This document shows, piece by piece, positions 1-4,805 of a stretch of 7,178 bases of DNA. Both the position numbers and the translations under genes were made by a program. Under the pieces are notes generated by a model. The model saw only the letters and a program-made list of their open reading frames with translations, searched no databases and was not told where the DNA came from. The stretch lies in the NCBI GenBank assembly GCA_003551265.1, contig PUMG01000005.1, positions 1 through 7,178 of the forward strand, read 5' to 3'. This DNA comes from Halovenus sp. (lineage in GTDB: Archaea > Halobacteriota > Halobacteria > Halobacteriales > Haloarculaceae). Each line of letters starts with the position of its first letter. Within the stretch, counting starts at the first letter, position 1.

Positions 1-66
1 CTCGCCGTGGCCGTGGGGGAACAGGCCGTCCAGCGCACGCTCGCTGATGTACGATGGCAACAGTGA
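1..66 (+). CDS. Partial 3' end of an unidentified gene (uncertain strand)
   Basis: Reading from base 1 on the plus strand gives 21 residues ending LADVRWQQ and a TGA at 64-66. The codon pattern up to about base 48 (G/C at nearly every first position and most third positions) looks haloarchaeal and coding. The segment LAVAVGEQAV faintly recalls the last helix of FAD/NAD(P)-dependent oxidoreductases, but this is too short to trust. The antisense frame is also open: on the minus strand it reads SYISERALDGLFPHGHGE off the left edge with even better third-position G/C, and would have to start at a GTG (135) or a TTG (60), since no ATG is available. I favour the plus strand slightly because it ends in a natural stop just before AT-richer DNA. 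The product is unknown either way. Confidence 0.3.
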   Translation, partial: LAVAVGEQAVQRTLADVRWQQ

Positions 67-112
67 GATGGTAAGATTACAAGATGGCAACAGTGAAGTA
101 GTGAGATTGCAG
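53..112. repeat. Two imperfect tandem 30-bp units
   Basis: Units 53-82 and 83-112 both start with the identical 14 bases GATGGCAACAGTGA and agree at about 24 of 30 positions overall. They sit at the 3' end of the possible plus-strand gene, so that both units contain the same in-frame RWQQ-stop ending. This fits a tandem duplication of a gene's end. On the minus strand the same duplication would give a ten-residue repeat (CNLTTSLLPS, CNLTISLLPS). With only two units and no spacer structure, it is not a CRISPR array. Confidence 0.75.
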
Positions 113-144
113 TCGTGGACTGGGAACGTGAACACCCTCTTTCG

Positions 145-165
145 AAAAGTCCGCGATAGCTTCGC
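145..165 (-). terminator. Weak terminator candidate after the cupredoxin gene
   Basis: On the minus strand, just after the cupredoxin stop, a short inverted repeat (GCGA and TCGC around a 5-nt loop, 153-165) is followed a few bases later by TTTT (145-148). Archaeal termination relies mainly on T-runs and this one is short, so support is weak. Confidence 0.22.
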
Positions 166-174
166 CCGCCAGTA

Positions 175-624
175 TCACTCTTCGACGATGACGTATCCCC
201 TCATCTCGGTTCCCTGATGGGGGACGTAGTGTGGGATACAGTAGTAGTCGTATCTCGACCTGCTCTCACCCTCCTCGATGTGTTCGAACGTGTACTCGAA
301 CTCGTCACCGCCATACAGCGCGCCGCCGTTGTTCCGGTTCCAGCCCTCGATAGCTTCCTCTTCGGTGTCGAAATCTCCGGAGGACCAGAACTCGGCCTCC
401 TCGGGGTAGGCGTCCTGAAACGCAGTCACAGTGTGTGCGTGAGAGCTGGTGTTGATGAACGTGACGGTCGTCCCCCGTTCGACGACGAGTTCTTCCGGCC
501 GGAAACTGTCGATGGTCATCCCTACTTCGTTCTCTCCAGTCGGGTCACCACCGGCGTCGAGACAGCCAGCCAGACCGACTGTCGCGCCAGCACCCAGGGT
601 TGCGATGAACGTCCGGCGTTCCAT
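175..624 (-). CDS. Cupredoxin-fold blue copper lipoprotein (halocyanin/plastocyanin-like)
   Basis: A 149-residue exported single-electron carrier, probably anchored on the outer face of the membrane. Residues 1-21 form a twin-arginine lipoprotein signal (R3-R4-T-F, a small hydrophobic stretch, then LAGC with C21 as the lipid-bearing cysteine). This is the usual haloarchaeal export route. The mature part has the plastocyanin/azurin pattern: first copper histidine in NTSSHAHTV (H64, possibly H62), then YYCIPH with C129 and H132, and M141 as the likely axial ligand. The Cys-to-Met loop is longer than the C-x2-H-x4-M common in halocyanins and holds an extra histidine, H136. The ATG at 624 is chosen because it starts directly at the signal peptide and has a TATA box about 25 bp upstream. 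A longer reading to 714 would put 30 unrelated residues ahead of the signal. The redox partner is not identifiable here. Confidence 0.9.
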   Translation of the reverse strand: MERRTFIATLGAGATVGLAGCLDAGGDPTGENEVGMTIDSFRPEELVVERGTTVTFINTSSHAHTVTAFQDAYPEEAEFWSSGDFDTEEEAIEGWNRNNGGALYGGDEFEYTFEHIEEGESRSRYDYYCIPHYVPHQGTEMRGYVIVEE

Positions 625-645
625 ACCGTTGCTCGGGAGTACACT

Positions 646-651
646 CTTATA
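646..651 (-). promoter_or_regulatory. TATA box for the cupredoxin gene
   Basis: The minus strand reads TATAAG centred about 25 bp before the ATG at 624. That spacing puts the transcription start at or within a few bases of the start codon, so the mRNA is probably leaderless. The plus strand reads TTATAG at the same place and could also serve the divergent HEAT-repeat gene with a leader of roughly 45 nt. Confidence 0.6.
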
Positions 652-679
652 GGCACCACGATTCTTCCAGCGCGGTGAG

Positions 680-695
680 AAAGGGAAACGCCTTT
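680..695 (+). promoter_or_regulatory. Inverted repeat in front of the HEAT-repeat gene
   Basis: AAAGG and CCTTT are arranged as a 5-6-5 inverted repeat ending about 25 bp before the ATG at 721, where a promoter element or operator would lie. There is no good TATA box at this spot. The role is a guess from position. Confidence 0.25.
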
Positions 696-720
696 GGCCG
701 AAACCGACGCACACTCGAAC

Positions 721-2007
721 ATGAGCAACGGGGACGAGACCGAGGATGACTCGGCAGAGACACCTGAGCCTGCAGACCCTGCCACCTTCGAGAGCGGTCT
801 CGACGAGGCAGCGGAGGCTGTCGAGCAGGCCGAGACAGAGGCTGACCTCGACGACGCCGACGAACTACTCGACGACATCGAGGCAGACCTCGAGGATGCG
901 GTGTTCGAGGTGGAACTCGAGGAAGAATCAGATGAAGACGAAGCGGAATCAGACGAAGACGAGGAGGAAGAAGAGAACCCGCGCGATGGGTTCGAGGACC
1001 GAGTTTCGGAACTCCGCGACGATATCGAAGACCAGCGCGGTCCATACATCGAGCAGGTAACTGATTCGCTCGACAGCGCCGTTTCGACGATTACGGGCAG
1101 CGAGTGGGCAAAAGAAGGCGAGCGTGAACTCACAGAGGCTGCAGAGACGTACGTCGCGACGGCGAGCGAAGTGCTGGAGAGTTCCTACGCGGTCGAGGGA
1201 GACGACCCTGAAACAGTCGCAGAGAAACTCGCCGACGTCAGCGAGGATGTCGCCGACAGTGGTCTGCATCCGGACACCGACGAACCGGAGATTCAGGAGC
1301 TGCTCGATGGGGCACAGCAGTTAGAGAGCGACCTCGACGACGCGACGCTGTTTACCGACCTTGAGGTACGCGAACAGCTCAGGCGAGAAGGGTTCTACGA
1401 CGTGCTCGACCCCGAGAACAGAAAGGATTTCCCACCAGAGTGGTCAGCTATCAAGCTCTACGAGAAGCGTGGAGAGGTCGAGCCAATTCTCTCGGCGCTG
1501 GATAAATTCGACTCAGATTTCATGCAGGAGAACATCCTCGATGCGCTGGAGCACATGGCACCTGTCGAGGCGTTCGAGGCAGTCCAGCCACTCGCACAGC
1601 GCCGGGACAAACAGGCGATCCGTGTCCTGGGACGGATTGGTGACGACCGGGCGTGCGCAACGCTACACAACTTCCTGGGTGGCCGGGACGTCGAACTCGA
1701 GAAAACGACGCTGCGTTCGCTCGGGATGATCGGAAGCGAGGAGTCACTCGAACCCGTCGCCGAAACCCTCGCTGCTGACTCCCCCGAGATACGGTCTGCA
1801 GCGGCCCGGACACTCGGACTCCTCGGCGATACACGAGCTATCGACCCGCTGGCGGAGCGACTGGCCGAGGATGACGCTGACGAGGTTCGTGCAAGCGCAG
1901 CATGGGCGCTCAACCAGATTGGCACTGAACGCGCACTCGACGCCGCCGCCGAGTATTCCGACGACCGGGCGTACATCGTTCAGGCAGAAGCAGAGAAGGC
2001 AAAGTAG
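721..2007 (+). CDS. Acidic HEAT-repeat (PBS-lyase-like repeat) scaffold protein
   Basis: A 428-residue, very acidic, apparently soluble protein with no signal peptide or membrane segment. Residues 1-60 are rich in Glu, Asp and Ala and likely helical. Residues about 60-88 are an almost unbroken Asp/Glu tract. Residues about 90-205 look like long helices, possibly coiled coil. From about 208 a conserved-looking block (VREQLRREGFYDVLDPENR) leads into HEAT-like repeats from about 255-290 to 415, with repeated patterns such as AIRVLGRIGDDRA, TLRSLGMIGSEES and AARTLGLLGDTRAI. Such repeats form a helical solenoid for protein-protein contact. In haloarchaea they occur in many uncharacterised proteins, so no enzyme activity is proposed. 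The ATG at 721 is preferred; an in-frame TTG at 694 would add nine residues. The C-terminus looks natural, though the tnpB remnant begins only about 12 bp beyond the stop. Confidence 0.85.
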   Translation: MSNGDETEDDSAETPEPADPATFESGLDEAAEAVEQAETEADLDDADELLDDIEADLEDAVFEVELEEESDEDEAESDEDEEEEENPRDGFEDRVSELRDDIEDQRGPYIEQVTDSLDSAVSTITGSEWAKEGERELTEAAETYVATASEVLESSYAVEGDDPETVAEKLADVSEDVADSGLHPDTDEPEIQELLDGAQQLESDLDDATLFTDLEVREQLRREGFYDVLDPENRKDFPPEWSAIKLYEKRGEVEPILSALDKFDSDFMQENILDALEHMAPVEAFEAVQPLAQRRDKQAIRVLGRIGDDRACATLHNFLGGRDVELEKTTLRSLGMIGSEESLEPVAETLAADSPEIRSAAARTLGLLGDTRAIDPLAERLAEDDADEVRASAAWALNQIGTERALDAAAEYSDDRAYIVQAEAEKAK

Positions 2008-2030
2008 GAACGTCGCATTTGACATCCTCC

Positions 2031-2046
2031 TCCGCGTTAACGCGGA
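2031..2046 (-). repeat. Perfect 16-bp palindrome at the element's right end (reRNA hairpin remnant)
   Basis: TCCGCGTTAACGCGGA is its own reverse complement. In TnpB elements a hairpin just inside the right end is both the site recognised by the Y1 transposase and part of the guide (omega/re) RNA scaffold, with the guide copied from DNA directly outside the end. Here the outside DNA, on the minus strand below about 2019, is the last part of the HEAT-repeat gene. The hairpin is intact although the tnpB gene is ruined. Whether RNA is still made is unknown. Confidence 0.6.
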
Positions 2047-2094
2047 AGAATCCCACGGTAGCGCACCGCCGGATTGGGATATTAGGGGTTGCAG

Positions 2095-2679
2095 TTACCA
2101 CTTGTTCCTGCGGTTGGAATCCGCTGGGCAAGGTATGAAGGTAGGCTCCGGACTGTGCCAACCAGCCGGTACTCCTATCTCCATCCAGACAGGGTGTTGA
2201 CTCGGAATTACCTGTACTTTCGTTGGTGTCGAGGCGGATGTTCTCTGCCCCATTCACGTCAGCGTTGAACGCGGGTGTTCTTCGTGGACACGGCGGCCTT
2301 CGTCATCGTAGTAGTTTTTCTTGCGGTATCCGGGCGGATTCGCCCGATCATCGGACTATCTCTTACTGTACCATGAGTTGAAGGCTTCAGCGAATTACTC
2401 CAGAACGCGCTGACTGGACTGGCTGTGTAGTCCTTTGTATGTGATGTGACCTTTCAACTCGCTTTTGAGGTCACCGTGGCCAGGTATCTCGCCCGTGTCC
2501 TCCCAGACCTGGCGGGAGTGGTAGTTGCCAACGTCGTGAGACTACGTCTAACGGGCTATCAGACGCAGTCTGGTAGCGTTCCAGAGTTTGCTGGCTGACC
2601 ACCCGTGGCGGTCAAGCGGTTCCTCTACCTGCTGGTGGTCGGGGATTTTCGCTTGATGGGTGCGGTGGACTTCCAGCAT
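2095..2679 (-). pseudogene. tnpB: TnpB RNA-guided nuclease pseudogene with internal deletion
   Basis: From an ATG at 2679 the minus strand reads MLEVHRTHQAKIPDHQQ and SASKLWN, then VWEDTGEIPGHGDLKSELKG, LHSQSSQRVLE, NPPGYRKKNYYDDEGRR and VHEEHPRST. This is the ordered N-terminal region of haloarchaeal IS1341-type TnpB. Stops interrupt this frame at codons 44, 46, 95 and 108. After HPRST the sequence jumps, with a frame change, to FNADVNGAENIR and DRSTGWLAQSGAYL...EQV, the C-terminal tail. The RuvC-like catalytic core and the CxxC zinc ribbon expected between these parts are absent, so no nuclease could be made. The C-terminal frame has no stop where the family usually ends and runs through the right-end palindrome (FFRVNAEEDVK) into antisense HEAT-gene DNA. 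Family assignment is from recognised protein motifs. Confidence 0.85.
2539..2571. repeat. 33-bp hairpin inside tnpB, likely part of a 45-bp insertion
   Basis: Arms AGACTACGTCT (2539-2549) and AGACGCAGTCT (2561-2571) are inverted repeats with one mismatch (10 of 11) around an 11-nt loop. In the TnpB reading the hairpin falls between SASKLWN and VGNYHSRQVW, which I recall as adjacent in intact relatives. The extra DNA is then 45 bp (about 2534-2578) and supplies the stops at codons 44 and 46 without changing the frame. The hairpin is seen directly; calling it an insertion depends on remembered family sequence. Confidence 0.6.
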
Positions 2680-2700
2680 TCTGAACGTCTGTAGAAGTAC

Positions 2701-3010
2701 TTACATCGGGTTGTGTTGTGGATATTTGGTTTACGAACGGTGGGATATCCGACCCTGTCGGTGTTGGTGGATTGTAGAGAGGTTGTCGTATTCATCCTGA
2801 CCCTGGAGTACTACGGAGAAGATTTTGAGTACCGGGTGTTCAGAACAGCGGTCTTAGTGCCAGTAGCTGAACTTCACCGATTAGATTCCTCAATAGCTCC
2901 CCTGGATCACTAAAGAACAGGTATTCTCCTCGGTTTTAGACCGGTCGACGGAACAATTGATAGTTCTCACACGGCACGGGCGGATTGAGAATCTATCACA
3001 GATTCCGTCG
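2701..3010. other. Stretch without a recognised gene
   Basis: This segment is less G/C-rich than the neighbouring genes (for example 30 of 60 bases at 2821-2880). A 66-codon frame with a GTG start (2713-2913, plus strand) is open but has codon use unlike the neighbours, no TATA box at the right distance and no family I recognise. Minus-strand frames are broken. It may hold the worn left end of the tnpB element plus other decayed DNA. The last part (from about 2950) is the upstream region of the next gene. Confidence 0.5.
2989..3005 (+). promoter_or_regulatory. Inverted repeat just upstream of a TATA box (possible operator)
   Basis: GAATCT (2989-2994) and AGATTC (3000-3005) are perfect inverted repeats around five bases, ending 10 bp before the TATA box of the small membrane protein gene. 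A dimeric regulator could bind here. This is inferred from position and symmetry only. Confidence 0.35.
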
Positions 3011-3015
3011 ATCGG

Positions 3016-3024
3016 TATATATAA
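3016..3024 (+). promoter_or_regulatory. TATA box for the small membrane protein gene
   Basis: TATATATAA centred about 29 bp before the ATG at 3049. This is a strong match to the haloarchaeal TATA box and predicts a start of transcription within a few bases of the start codon. Confidence 0.7.
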
Positions 3025-3048
3025 CTGGACACCCACCCGAGTCGAAAT

Positions 3049-3426
3049 ATGGCAGAAACTGAGCGCACGACCAGTCAACTCGCCATCGTTGTCGGTGTCT
3101 TGCTCGCGGTCACTGGTGCTTTTGCGTATGCTCTCTCCGACTTCGCCAGCATTACGGCGTTGATTCCGTCGATTTTCGGTGTTCTCTTCGTCGCGCTTGG
3201 TGTTGTCGGCACCCAGACAGAGAGAAGTACGCTGGCAGTGTACGCCATCGGTGTTCTCGCTGCACTCGGCGTATTTGGCTCACTCAGGGGCCTCCCGGAC
3301 GTTCTTGCACTTCTCACTGGAGGTGACGTGGATTCGACGATCGCTGCAACCACGCAGGGTGCGATGATACTGTTCTGTTTGCTGTTACTTGGTGCATTGA
3401 CTCGTCATGTTCTCACAACTCGATGA
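3049..3426 (+). CDS. Small four-helix integral membrane protein, unknown function
   Basis: A 125-residue protein that is almost entirely hydrophobic. Predicted membrane segments by eye are residues about 11-30 (LAIVVGVLLAVTGAFAYAL), 34-54 (ending VLFVALGVVG), 62-80 (LAVYAIGVLAALGVFG) and 101-118 (MILFCLLLLGAL). Short polar links lie between them, the N-terminus is polar (MAETERTTSQ) and the C-terminus basic (TRHVLTTR). There are no conserved catalytic residues, cysteine pairs or export signal beyond the first helix. Codon use is typically haloarchaeal and a strong TATA box sits at the leaderless distance, so it is very likely a real gene. It lies 57 bp before yhbY, which has its own promoter, so the two are probably separate units. 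I do not recognise the family. Confidence 0.82.
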   Translation: MAETERTTSQLAIVVGVLLAVTGAFAYALSDFASITALIPSIFGVLFVALGVVGTQTERSTLAVYAIGVLAALGVFGSLRGLPDVLALLTGGDVDSTIAATTQGAMILFCLLLLGALTRHVLTTR

Positions 3427-3453
3427 AACAGCAAGAAGTGTGCAGATATGCAG

Positions 3454-3461
3454 ATATAAAT
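3454..3461 (+). promoter_or_regulatory. TATA box for the yhbY-mscS pair
   Basis: ATATAAAT centred about 26 bp before the ATG at 3484, again predicting a leaderless transcript. Directly upstream the 8-mer TGCAGATA occurs twice in tandem (3441-3456), overlapping the region where TFB would contact the BRE. Confidence 0.65.
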
Positions 3462-3483
3462 ACGTGTAGCCAAACTACTGTCC

Positions 3484-3732
3484 ATGAGTTCAGACACTCG
3501 TCGCGAGACGATTCAGACGCTGGATGTGACGCTCTGGGTTGGGAAAGGTGGCATTGAGGCGGTAACTGACGAGCTCAAAGGTCAACTGGAAGAACGCCAG
3601 TTCGTGAAAGTCAAGTTCCACCGGTCGGCGCGAGCAGGGACTGACACCGAATCGCTGGCGATTGAGCTTGCAGACCGGGTGAGCGCGACTGTCGTCGACA
3701 CCCGCGGTCACGTCGCCGTGATAGAACGATGA
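3484..3732 (+). CDS. yhbY: YhbY/CRM-domain RNA-binding protein
   Basis: An 82-residue single-domain protein of the CRS1/YhbY (CRM) family, compact RNA-binding proteins related in fold to the IF3 C-terminal domain. In bacteria YhbY associates with pre-50S ribosomal particles; in archaea the role is assumed to be similar. The key features are present: the family's GxxG loop as G20-K21-G22-G23 in LWVGKGGIE, the following helix (EAVTDELKGQLEERQ), the basic strand VKVKFHRSAR (41-50), and the end strand GHVAVIER. Length matches the usual single-domain form. The start is set by the ATG at 3484, 26 bp from a TATA box. Its stop overlaps the start of the downstream MscS gene (ATGA at 3729-3732), so the two are co-transcribed and probably translationally coupled. 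No functional link between RNA binding and the channel is evident from the sequence. Confidence 0.9.
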   Translation: MSSDTRRETIQTLDVTLWVGKGGIEAVTDELKGQLEERQFVKVKFHRSARAGTDTESLAIELADRVSATVVDTRGHVAVIER

Positions 3733-4646
3733 GCGTCGTAAGCATTCGTACCAATCAAGTGGCTGTGACAACTCCGACCACAGATCTGCTCGAAAGTGCG
3801 AACGTCCCGTGGGCAGAGACGGTCGCTCAAGGGGTTGTTTTTCTGGTCACACTCATCGTTGTGTACCTCCTGGCGAGGCTCATTTTCGGTTCAGTTGCGT
3901 CTCGTCTGATGGACGCTCGAAACCTGGATGCACACGCGAAAAAGCCGTTACAGAAGGTGTTGAACATCACCATTCTGTTCGTCGCGCTGTCGGTCGCGTT
4001 CGGCGTCGCTGGCTTCGGAAGTTTCCTGCGTTCGCTGGCAACCATCGCGGCAGCGGCGACGCTCGCAATCGGGTTCGCACTCCAGAACGTCATTCAGAAC
4101 TTCGTCGCTGGCATCTTCATCTTCACCGACCGCCCGTTCCGTATCGGTGACTGGATAGAGTGGGACGGCAACAACGGCATCGTCGAAGATATCAGCCTCC
4201 GTGTGACCCGTATCCGGACGTTCGACAACGAACTGCTGACGGTTCCGAACACCCAGCTCACCGATAGTGTCGTCAAAAACCCCGTGGCCAAAGACAAACT
4301 CCGGCTGAAGTTCGACTTCGGTATCGGCTACGACGACGACATCGACAAGGCAACCGAAATCATCATCGACGAGGCCGAACGCCACGAGGATATCCTCTCC
4401 GATCCGGGACCGTCAGTCCGCCTCACCGAACTCGGTGACTCATCGGTTGGACTCCAGTCACGCATCTGGATAGCCGACCCGAGTCGCGCCGACTTCATCG
4501 GAATTCGGGCCGAGTATGTGAAGAACGTGAAAGAACGCTTCGACGAGGAAGGCATCAACATCCCGTACCCCAACCGAACGCTGGGTGGGACGCTCGAACT
4601 GGACGGGTTCGAAGAAGTCATCGAGCGCGAGATAACACAGGACTGA
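3729..4646 (+). CDS. mscS: MscS-family small-conductance mechanosensitive channel
   Basis: A 305-residue membrane channel that opens under membrane tension to release solutes on hypo-osmotic shock. The layout is that of short MscS proteins: TM1 about 33-54, TM2 about 78-97, and TM3 from about 100 to 131, the pore-lining helix (AAAATLAIGFALQNVIQNF), which carries the small-residue packing typical of TM3. The signature PFRIGDWIEW (136-145) starts the cytoplasmic beta domain and VPNTQL (172-177) is the conserved PN turn. The alpha/beta domain runs to about 290 and contains IPYPNRTL, matching the family's late IPFPQ-like motif. The acidic cytoplasmic part fits a high-salt cytosol. The gene begins inside the stop of yhbY and shares its promoter. 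A 6-T run about 40 bp after the stop may terminate the transcript. Overall length and motif order indicate an intact, working gene. Confidence 0.95.
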   Translation: MSVVSIRTNQVAVTTPTTDLLESANVPWAETVAQGVVFLVTLIVVYLLARLIFGSVASRLMDARNLDAHAKKPLQKVLNITILFVALSVAFGVAGFGSFLRSLATIAAAATLAIGFALQNVIQNFVAGIFIFTDRPFRIGDWIEWDGNNGIVEDISLRVTRIRTFDNELLTVPNTQLTDSVVKNPVAKDKLRLKFDFGIGYDDDIDKATEIIIDEAERHEDILSDPGPSVRLTELGDSSVGLQSRIWIADPSRADFIGIRAEYVKNVKERFDEEGINIPYPNRTLGGTLELDGFEEVIEREITQD

Positions 4647-4686
4647 ACCGAATCAGAGAGAGACAGGTGTCGAACAGGGCAGAGAA

Positions 4687-4692
4687 TTTTTT
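4687..4692 (+). terminator. T-run terminator after the MscS gene
   Basis: Six consecutive T residues on the plus strand about 40 bp after the MscS stop and upstream of the tfb promoter. Archaeal RNA polymerase commonly stops at such runs without needing a hairpin. Confidence 0.45.
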
Positions 4693-4724
4693 CCGCGGCT
4701 GTGAACGAAACCTCCCATTCTGGA

Positions 4725-4736
4725 AAAGCTTTAAGT
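4725..4736 (+). promoter_or_regulatory. BRE/TATA promoter of the tfb gene
   Basis: AAAAGCTTTAAG combines a purine-rich BRE-like part with a TTTAAG TATA box centred near 4732. Transcription would start near 4757, leaving a leader of roughly 50 nt before the ATG at 4806, unlike the leaderless neighbours. This also rules out the in-frame ATG at 4740 as a start. Confidence 0.55.
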
Positions 4737-4805
4737 CGGATGCGAACCAACACATTACATACAGGAAAGCGTTTTGCGGGTGACGGACCCGACTCGAGCC
4801 CTACC

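Larger units (their letters stand above)
2019..2700 (-). mobile_element. Decayed IS200/IS605-family (IS1341-type) tnpB element
   Basis: Remnant of a tnpB-only insertion element lying in the minus orientation. Its right end is recognisable: the minus strand reads from a CGCG-containing palindrome into GGAGGAGGATGTCAA at about 2019, the kind of end haloarchaeal IS1341-type elements carry. Between this end and about 2679 lie the N- and C-terminal parts of tnpB. The middle is missing and several stops interrupt the rest. I saw no tnpA (Y1 transposase), as usual for this group. The left end could not be fixed: the remnant gene starts at 2679 and the element probably extends some tens of bases further right. 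The inferred full size would be well over 1.2 kb against roughly 0.7 kb here. It is certainly not mobile by itself. Confidence 0.8.

Noticed and set aside
53..112. CRISPR-like repeat
   Set aside because: Only two diverged units, directly adjacent with no spacer.
217..678. 153-codon plus-strand frame opposite the cupredoxin gene
   Set aside because: Overlaps a gene with a Tat lipoprotein signal and full copper-ligand pattern; the plus-strand reading has no recognisable features.
522..1133. Long serine-rich open frame on the minus strand across the HEAT-repeat gene
   Set aside because: It is the antisense reading of the Asp/Glu-rich tract, which gives serine runs automatically, and it overlaps a much better supported gene.
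1458..1976. Second serine/alanine-rich minus-strand frame
   Set aside because: Antisense shadow of the HEAT repeats; low complexity with no promoter or recognisable domain.
1910..2257. 115-codon minus-strand frame as a separate gene
   Set aside because: Its first half is the TnpB C-terminal tail, and the rest is read-through across the element end into antisense HEAT-gene DNA.
2713..2913. 66-residue protein gene
   Set aside because: GTG start without a TATA box at leaderless distance, atypical codon use and no recognised family; kept only as an unexplained stretch.
3948..4385. 145-codon minus-strand frame inside the MscS gene
   Set aside because: Antisense shadow of a gene with complete MscS motifs.
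4701..4805. Longer N-terminus for TFB
   Set aside because: It would include the promoter, and the extra residues do not resemble a TFB; the usual N-terminus starts at 4806.
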